Below are positions 56,877 to 64,000 of a DNA stretch of 64,000 nucleotides, piece by piece; positions within the stretch are counted from its first letter, which is position 1; every line of letters starts with the position of its first letter. Below the pieces are notes generated by a model. The model was given only the letters and a program-made list of their open reading frames with translations. It was not told the DNA's origin and did no database searches. Position numbers and translations under genes: made by a program. The stretch comes from a virus. Location of the stretch: the IMG/VR virus record IMGVR_UViG_3300035698_024657, positions 1 to 64,000 of that record. One strand, given 5' to 3'.

Positions 56877-57399
56877 GTCCCTTATCTCCTCGTTCTTTTA
56901 CAGGAAGCTTATCAATTCTCTTAAGTTCCGCGTGTTCCACTTTATGGAACAAAAGTTGTCCTATTTTATCACCCCTTTTAACGGAGATAGTTGCAGATGA
57001 TTGTACGCGTGACTCTCGCTCGATATGTCTTGCAAGATTCATCATCCATACACTAATTTCTCCAGTGTAGCCACTATCAATCACGCCGTGGTGTAACATT
57101 ATACCACGTTTACCATAACTGCTTCGGGTATTTATTTGGGCAAAAATGCCGTCAGGCAAATCGAGGTGCACACCTGTACGCACAAGATCCATACATCCGT
57201 GAGGAATATCTACATCTTCGAGCGCATACAAATCGTGTCCCGCATCATCGGCGTACCCTTGATCCGGGAGACTTGCTCCCGGATCAAGATAAACACCTAT
57301 TACATGTCCTGCTATTTGTACGTAATGCGTCTCTTCAGACGTTGAACAACTAAAAGCACATTCTTTGGCTATTCCGCCATTATTCTGTGACTCTGACAT
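56857..57399 (-). CDS. dut: dUTPase
   Basis: The 180-residue product, from ATG 57399 (just after the groEL stop), has the five trimeric dUTPase motifs: DDAGHDLYA (I), NTRSSYGKRG (II), GVIDSGYTGEI (III), GDKIGQLLF (IV) and ERGDKGHGSTG (V). It cleaves dUTP to dUMP, keeping uracil out of DNA and feeding dTMP synthesis. The N-terminal 30 residues are an extra Cys-containing tail. It complements the UDG domain of the polymerase. Confidence 0.9.
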   Translation of the reverse strand: MSESQNNGGIAKECAFSCSTSEETHYVQIAGHVIGVYLDPGASLPDQGYADDAGHDLYALEDVDIPHGCMDLVRTGVHLDLPDGIFAQINTRSSYGKRGIMLHHGVIDSGYTGEISVWMMNLARHIERESRVQSSATISVKRGDKIGQLLFHKVEHAELKRIDKLPVKERGDKGHGSTGR

Positions 57400-57400
57400 A

Positions 57401-59289
<1,889 letters not shown>

Positions 59290-59451
59290 CTACGTGGCAG
59301 GATCATGATGAAATCTTTCCTTTGTAGCATAATGATGAAATCTCTCATAAAACATGTATAAAATTTCATCTAATTTAACTACATCGTATATCCCCTGCAA
59401 TTCATTTTCATACGCCTTGTATACAGGTGCCCATTCAATTAATCCACTCAT
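59290..59451 (-). CDS. Hypothetical small protein
   Basis: This 53-codon ORF fills a 180-base gap. It begins MSGLIEWAPVYKAYENELQG and ends in a His-rich helix (MFYERFHHY, ERFHHDPAT) with a tandem RFHH. Its stop abuts the next gene's GTG. No known family. Confidence 0.45.
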   Translation of the reverse strand: MSGLIEWAPVYKAYENELQGIYDVVKLDEILYMFYERFHHYATKERFHHDPAT

Positions 59452-59472
59452 CAGTTACTGTAACCTTTCGAA

Positions 59473-60168
59473 TTACGGCGTATTTATATATTTTTCCCAT
59501 ACGGCATCAGACACTATAGGATCTTTCATATTATTTGCTTTAAATGCTGCCAATCGTTCATGGCAAGCATCACATATCATACACGGTTCCTCTCCCCCAA
59601 CGTAACACGTCCAAGTATGTTCATACGGTACTTTAAGATATTGGCCCACTCTAATTATTTCCTCCTTGGTAGAAGTAATAAACGGAGTATCAATTGCAAG
59701 ATCGTGAATAGTTCCAGCTAAAAGCATTAACTGCTGAAGGGCATCAAAATATACTGGCCGACAATCTTCATAATTAGCATGATCTTCAGCAGTTGGTCCC
59801 ATATAGATCATATTCAAATTATGCGCCTTACAATATGCAGCAGCCAAGAATGCAATAAATGTATTCCTATAAGGTACTACAGTATTGGCCTGTTTTTGTG
59901 TATCCTGTGCAGGTATCTCGAGAGTAGGATCAGTTAATGGTGAACCTCCGAACGCTGTGAGATCAAATGGTAAAATTCTATGTGGAACTTTTGTAATTTT
60001 ACAAAGATTTTGTGCACATAGCAATTCTTTAATATGCCGCTGCCCGTAATTAACGGAAACCGCGTGGACTTCTTCACATTGTTGGAGTGCTAAATATAAT
60101 ATCGTAGCACTATCCGCACCTCCGCTGAGTGTCACGACTGCTTTATTTTTCCGGGGCAACACACTCAT
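59473..60168 (-). CDS. queC: 7-cyano-7-deazaguanine synthase QueC
   Basis: The 231-residue product has the PP-loop SGGADSAT (15-22), NYGQRHIKEL, VPYRNTFIAFLAAAYC and the zinc set CYVGGEEPCMICDACHER. QueC converts CDG to preQ0. Together with FolE2 and QueD in this window it forms part of the 7-deazaguanine route used for tRNA queuosine or for DNA modification in phages. QueE is not seen in the window. Confidence 0.92.
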   Translation of the reverse strand: MSVLPRKNKAVVTLSGGADSATILYLALQQCEEVHAVSVNYGQRHIKELLCAQNLCKITKVPHRILPFDLTAFGGSPLTDPTLEIPAQDTQKQANTVVPYRNTFIAFLAAAYCKAHNLNMIYMGPTAEDHANYEDCRPVYFDALQQLMLLAGTIHDLAIDTPFITSTKEEIIRVGQYLKVPYEHTWTCYVGGEEPCMICDACHERLAAFKANNMKDPIVSDAVWEKYINTP

Positions 60169-60169
60169 A

Positions 60170-60610
60170 CTAAACTATCTCCTCATAAGGAAAGACTACC
60201 CATTGTTTCTCATTATCATGAACAAAGAAGGTAGGATCAAACTTCGTCACTTCTTTGTTACTATATACCGCAGCAGTTTGTATACGGAACCCTCTTTCTT
60301 TGAAAAATATCGAACATTTCGTAAAAGTTACTCCAGTATCTGCAATATCGTCAACAATCAAAAGACGCCGACTTACTACAGAAGATATCGGTAACCCAAT
60401 ACTACTTCGTTCACCTCCATCAGGTCGAAGAGAATGTGGATCAAATGCGAACATCGGAGTATCCAATTGGTGCGATAAACATACTCCTGGAACTAATCCG
60501 CCCCGAGTCAATCCGACTATCGCATCAAATCGCTCGTCTTTAAAATAGTAAGCAATTTTATGCACCGCGATAATATACTGATTCCACGACATGTGTATTT
60601 TATCAGCCAC
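60170..60610 (-). CDS. Phosphoribosyltransferase-like protein
   Basis: The 146-residue product has the PRPP motif LLIVDDIADTGVTF and the upstream FDAIVGLTRGGLVPGV loop, the type I PRTase order. The substrate could be a purine base or preQ-type base. Between QueC and FolE2 genes, it may salvage or attach a base, but that is inference. Confidence 0.75.
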   Translation of the reverse strand: MADKIHMSWNQYIIAVHKIAYYFKDERFDAIVGLTRGGLVPGVCLSHQLDTPMFAFDPHSLRPDGGERSSIGLPISSVVSRRLLIVDDIADTGVTFTKCSIFFKERGFRIQTAAVYSNKEVTKFDPTFFVHDNEKQWVVFPYEEIV

Positions 60611-60955
60611 TTATTTTCCCAATAACTTACGTACAGAATCGGTACGCAGGTAAATAGTATATATACGCTCTCGCCAATCACACTTTACAGAATACTTCTG
60701 CGGACCAACAGAAAACGCGTTTCGCTCCCCTACCTTTTGTACTAAATGCGCTAGTAACTTCGCACGAGTCCGTGCAGGGTCGAACTGGGGGGGTGCACAT
60801 ATACAGATTTCTACACAATCATTCTCCAAATCTTCAGGTTTTGGCGCCTCCAACCATATATAATTTCTCTTTGGCAAATTGGATGCCCGTTCACATAACC
60901 AATCTTTTATGTTACCTACGTCACCATCGTTGATAAATGCTCTATCCTGTCTCAT
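60611..60955 (-). CDS. Hypothetical protein in the 7-deazaguanine cluster
   Basis: The 114-residue product begins at ATG 60955, overlapping the FolE2 stop (ATGA); a GTG at 60967 lacks a spaced ribosome site. It is basic with several Cys (CVEICICAPP) and alpha/beta. No family recognised. Its place suggests a role in the pathway or in regulation. Confidence 0.5.
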   Translation of the reverse strand: MRQDRAFINDGDVGNIKDWLCERASNLPKRNYIWLEAPKPEDLENDCVEICICAPPQFDPARTRAKLLAHLVQKVGERNAFSVGPQKYSVKCDWRERIYTIYLRTDSVRKLLGK

Positions 60956-62823
60956 TCTAATACCCACTCCTTACTAATTGTTGCTGTTGCTTCATGTAAA
61001 TGTATAGACTCTTCAGCCGTACTCCTAATGTGATAATGCGCTACACCCTTCTCATCAAGCATAACCGCGACGTCACGTGCAAGGTCCTCCACAAACTTCG
61101 GATTTTCATAAGCGGTCTCAGTCACAAACTTTTCATCCTCCCGCTTTAACAGAGGATAAATAGGCGAACTCATCTGTCCTTCAAGAGCATCAATAATATC
61201 TTCGATCCAATAGAAATCTTCTGTAGGAACAAGACGTAACCTAACGGTATTACGTTGATTGTGTGCACCATACTGAGAAATCTCTTTCGAGCATGGGCAA
61301 AGATTCGTACCCATTACGCTAACTTCCATTACAAAAACATATTGCCCATTTACTTTCTTACCTATAAATGTGACGTCATATCCCTGCGTTCCTCTACTAT
61401 TAGATACTGGCGCAAATCGAGACACAAAGTATTTAAAGGCGATACTAATATAACCGTCTTGCGACTCCAAGCGTTTAAGCATATCTTCAATAACTTGTTC
61501 GAGATCTTTAGACGTAATCGTGCACGCTTCATATGCCATCAAAGTTTCCAGGAACCTCGAATTCCCACTCCAAATAGGTATTCCTTTCCTCCGAACCATT
61601 AGCGTATGATTTGGAACCGTACAGCAGTAAATTTTACCATTATAATCAACCCATTTATTTCGATTGGTACTCGTACCTTTTCGACTTGAATTGACAGTCG
61701 GCATAAGATTATTTGTCAGATAACCTACATAGTACACTGCACCAGGTTTAAATGCGTTCATAGGACGAGTATTGGGTTTAATATGTACGCCAATACCACA
61801 TTTAATTCCGATTTCTTGTAAATCATCAGCAAGACGCTGAGATGCAGTATAAAAAGATTTAGAAGTTTTCGTATGACTCCCATCACCTAACATATAGTAT
61901 TCGAAAAGAGTTTGTAAATAATCTATAGCAAGTTCTTTAATATCTTGCGGAATAAATCTTTCGGGAGACTTCTTCAATTTTTTAAAATATTCATACAACG
62001 TTTTATTTGATACAACTAAATTAAATGCACTACCATTTTTTGATATTGAAGAATTTATATCCTGATTTTTTAGGATATGTGCAAGTTCTTTTAGAATATT
62101 CTTATCAGAATTTGACCAAATTACCTGATATCCCCCAGAACGCGATTTATCTTTATGTGCACAACCTTCTGCTAAATAAAATCCGAGCAATTTCATAAAA
62201 CCTTGTACAGGAAATTGGTAAGTACTTCGCTTCTTAAATGTCTTCCGAGAAGTGGTAGTAATTTCAATATATTTAGGCGCCATGCCGCACCAATTACACC
62301 TTTTAGACATCCTATAAGTAGTTTTATCGAAAAATTCGTCAGCGCGCATTAATTCAGGAAAAATCTTAAACTTAGAATCAAACACCAAAAGATTATGATT
62401 AGGCGTTACACACAAATTAATGCCTCTACATTCGACGCTAAACATCTTCCCTTTATAAGTATCTTCAAAATACTTTGTAGGCTTTTTCCATACAAATTTC
62501 TCACCCGTGATAGAATTTCCGGGACGATCTAATGTAGCTACATAATCAGATTTACGAAGATCTTTAAAAAGAACCCATCCATGGCTTTTCGTAAGTATCT
62601 CAGTTTGATCGTCATAACACATATTGGCACCTTTCGTAGTCTCGTCAACTGAAACGTACATAGAAACATTTGCCTGTACAGGTTGCGCAATTACTTGGTC
62701 CTTCTGCCCAATTTTTAACGGAATACTAACATTCGTCACCCCTGCGCGACTAATGAACTTGCCTCGTGTATCTTTGATATTTTGAATATCTGGAAGATCC
62801 TTTCTATCAACTCTATCTGCCAT
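60952..62823 (-). CDS. folE2: GTP cyclohydrolase IB (FolE2) with intein
   Basis: The 623-residue precursor carries FolE2 exteins: SVDETTKGANM before the intein and SRFLETLM after it, with the metal/catalytic part NLCPCSKEISQYGAHNQR, split by the Cys-His site, downstream. FolE2 opens the pathway from GTP to dihydroneopterin triphosphate, the substrate of QueD, which is the next gene upstream. Removing residues 69-421 leaves 270 residues, the usual size. FolE2 does not need zinc specifically. Confidence 0.9.
   Translation of the reverse strand: MADRVDRKDLPDIQNIKDTRGKFISRAGVTNVSIPLKIGQKDQVIAQPVQANVSMYVSVDETTKGANMCYDDQTEILTKSHGWVLFKDLRKSDYVATLDRPGNSITGEKFVWKKPTKYFEDTYKGKMFSVECRGINLCVTPNHNLLVFDSKFKIFPELMRADEFFDKTTYRMSKRCNWCGMAPKYIEITTTSRKTFKKRSTYQFPVQGFMKLLGFYLAEGCAHKDKSRSGGYQVIWSNSDKNILKELAHILKNQDINSSISKNGSAFNLVVSNKTLYEYFKKLKKSPERFIPQDIKELAIDYLQTLFEYYMLGDGSHTKTSKSFYTASQRLADDLQEIGIKCGIGVHIKPNTRPMNAFKPGAVYYVGYLTNNLMPTVNSSRKGTSTNRNKWVDYNGKIYCCTVPNHTLMVRRKGIPIWSGNSRFLETLMAYEACTITSKDLEQVIEDMLKRLESQDGYISIAFKYFVSRFAPVSNSRGTQGYDVTFIGKKVNGQYVFVMEVSVMGTNLCPCSKEISQYGAHNQRNTVRLRLVPTEDFYWIEDIIDALEGQMSSPIYPLLKREDEKFVTETAYENPKFVEDLARDVAVMLDEKGVAHYHIRSTAEESIHLHEATATISKEWVLE
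61561..62619 (-). mobile_element. Intein with LAGLIDADG endonuclease in folE2
   Basis: The 353-residue intein starts CYDDQTEILTKSHGW and ends KGIPIWSGN before Ser422. Block B is CVTPNHNLL. Endonuclease motifs are LLGFYLAEG and FEYYMLGDG. The last residues are SGN rather than the usual HN, so the penultimate His is missing and the splicing mechanism may be variant. It interrupts the extein at the conserved GANM/SRF site. Confidence 0.85.
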
Positions 62824-62838
62824 TAATCTATCCCCATA

Positions 62839-63372
62839 TTAACCATTACTGGTATCAAACTGTGTCCCGTAGTCGCCCATCGTCTGCAATTGTTCTGTAG
62901 TAAATACCATCATTTCTTTAGTAAGTGTACCAAAGGAATGCGGAGTTTCCCATACCTTAACTTGCTGCAACCAGGCTAATCCTGGACGAAGCTCATTAAT
63001 CTGTATACAGATTGCACCCCAAATATAATGTAAAATATTCTCAACGGTAGGTGACTTCTTTGTCATTTTAAAATACTCAATATCATTGAGCAGTCTATGG
63101 TCCATCCGTTTGATTACGCCCTCTTCAAGAATACGTTTCAACTCCTTGAAATCAATAACAAAGCCGGTGCCTTCATCGATTTCGCCGCGTACAGTGACTT
63201 CAAGATGATACGTATGCCCATGTGGCTCTCGAATCTTTCCCGCATCGTCTTTATAAAGACTACATGCATGAAATGCTGCACGATTTTTTGCAATATCCCA
63301 CTCGTGATTAGCGAGATAATGAGATGCACCAAAATTTAAATGTTTAGTTACTTCTACAGTTGGCTGAGTCAT
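62839..63372 (-). CDS. queD: 6-carboxytetrahydropterin synthase QueD
   Basis: The 177-residue product has the zinc ligands His18 (FGASHYL) and HGHTYH (51-56), Cys37 (FHACSLY), and the DHRLLND and SPTVENI motifs of the PTPS fold. QueD makes CPH4 from dihydroneopterin triphosphate. It is larger than usual by a 30-residue C-terminal extension. It shares the operon with FolE2 (spacing 15 bases). Confidence 0.9.
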   Translation of the reverse strand: MTQPTVEVTKHLNFGASHYLANHEWDIAKNRAAFHACSLYKDDAGKIREPHGHTYHLEVTVRGEIDEGTGFVIDFKELKRILEEGVIKRMDHRLLNDIEYFKMTKKSPTVENILHYIWGAICIQINELRPGLAWLQQVKVWETPHSFGTLTKEMMVFTTEQLQTMGDYGTQFDTSNG

Positions 63373-63380
63373 AATAGCTC

Positions 63381-64000
63381 CTATATTAAGTCTTCCACAA
63401 TTTGTCTACACTTTTTAATGCGATTATTCATTGCATTTTGTGCAAGTTTAACCTCACGACTAATTTCACTTTTAGAGCAGCCTTGTAACATTAACTGCAA
63501 AATTGTATAGGTTGTCATATCTATAGTTTTTACGCGTTGCAGGAGTCGAGATACAATCTGCTTATTTTCAATATCCCTTAAGTAATCTGGCTGATGTGTA
63601 CTAAGGGGTAAACCGAGGCTCAAGGCAAGATCAAGGGAAAACGACAAATTAGGTAATTTTAAAGATGAACCACAAGTAGTACATTCTGCGGACGCCTTAG
63701 AAACTTGCTTAGTATTACACACATTACATATTTGATGGGGGTGACCACGTTGGTGCTGGATAAAATTAATTGTCTTATTTTTAAGCTGCCGTAACATTAA
63801 CCAATGAAATTTTTTGCCCGGCACAGGCTCCCAACGATTAAAAAGTCGCCACATGTCCGCAAGAAGAATTGCAAAAAGGTCATCAACGTTCCATGTGGAA
63901 TCCCGACACGCCTTGTACGCGACCTGTCGAATAATTGGCGTAGCAAGTTTAACGAAGTCCGTAAAATGCTGAGGATCCTTCGTACGGTGAAACTTTTGTG
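63381..64000 (-). CDS. Sigma-70-like factor with zinc insert (5' end outside window)
   Basis: The frame is open to the right edge, so the gene begins beyond it. The visible 205 residues begin with a sigma region 2-like segment: FVKLATPIIRQVAYKACRD, WNVDDLFAILLADMWRLFNRWEP and KFHWLMLRQLKNKTINFIQH. An inserted zinc ribbon follows (CNVCNTK, CTTCGSS). The end is a region 4-like HTH (MLQGCSKSEISREVKLAQNAM, IKKCRQIVEDL). It should direct RNA polymerase to phage middle or late promoters. Confidence 0.7.
   Translation of the reverse strand, partial: QKFHRTKDPQHFTDFVKLATPIIRQVAYKACRDSTWNVDDLFAILLADMWRLFNRWEPVPGKKFHWLMLRQLKNKTINFIQHQRGHPHQICNVCNTKQVSKASAECTTCGSSLKLPNLSFSLDLALSLGLPLSTHQPDYLRDIENKQIVSRLLQRVKTIDMTTYTILQLMLQGCSKSEISREVKLAQNAMNNRIKKCRQIVEDLI

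Overview
The window is part of the genome of a large lytic tailed phage (Caudoviricetes). The marks are a terminase large subunit, several large virion proteins, a DNA polymerase I fused to a uracil-DNA glycosylase, RecA, Mre11/Rad50-type recombination proteins, a primase, an SSB-like protein, a sigma factor, a chaperonin, nucleotide metabolism genes and two inteins. There are many very small, overlapping genes. The host cannot be named, but it should be a diderm: the phage carries signal peptides, a lipobox, an OmpA-like beta-barrel protein and a PorV/PorQ-type barrel. Asp-Thr-rich surface proteins and PorV-like proteins are most familiar from Bacteroidota and related phyla. That host link is inference.

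Layout. From 1 to 21844 everything reads rightward. This half is an accessory arm of short genes: LRV-repeat proteins, zinc-ribbon proteins, small membrane proteins, DNA ligase, an ssrA (tmRNA)-like RNA locus broken up by a LAGLIDADG gene, an envelope cassette (8893-13011), a B12-dependent ribonucleotide reductase, an RNA repair pair (kinase 17399, ligase 18061), a DEDDh exonuclease, RNase H and a GIY-YIG endonuclease. At about 21830 the two transcription directions converge with overlapping gene ends. From 21821 to 64000 everything reads leftward: first (in coordinates) small membrane and possible lysis or virion genes, a metallophosphoesterase, and a block of very large virion proteins with TerL (25-42 kb). 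Next come a repressor-like gene with a terminator and promoter (42.1-42.5 kb), replication and recombination genes (42.5-56.3 kb), dUTPase, GroEL, 7-deazaguanine genes (QueC, FolE2, QueD), and a sigma factor cut by the right edge.

Two recurrent short peptides stand out and I know of no description of either. The first, roughly [KR]-[ED]-x-x-[IV]-[QH]-x-A-[LIV]-G, is found in about 14 otherwise unrelated proteins. It is usually at the N-terminus, at the C-terminus of two membrane proteins, and also at the start of the primase. It looks like a docking or localisation tag. The second, LN(M/L)(K/R)K, sits at the N-terminus of virion proteins and again inside them at module borders. It resembles a capsid-targeting or maturation-cleavage leader. 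Other points of interest are a Rad50/SbcC homologue split into two genes with Mre11 and primase between the halves, a stand-alone 74-nt tmRNA tRNA-like domain, and the phage-borne outer-membrane cassette.

All calls come from reading the sequence and remembered family motifs. No search or structure prediction was run.
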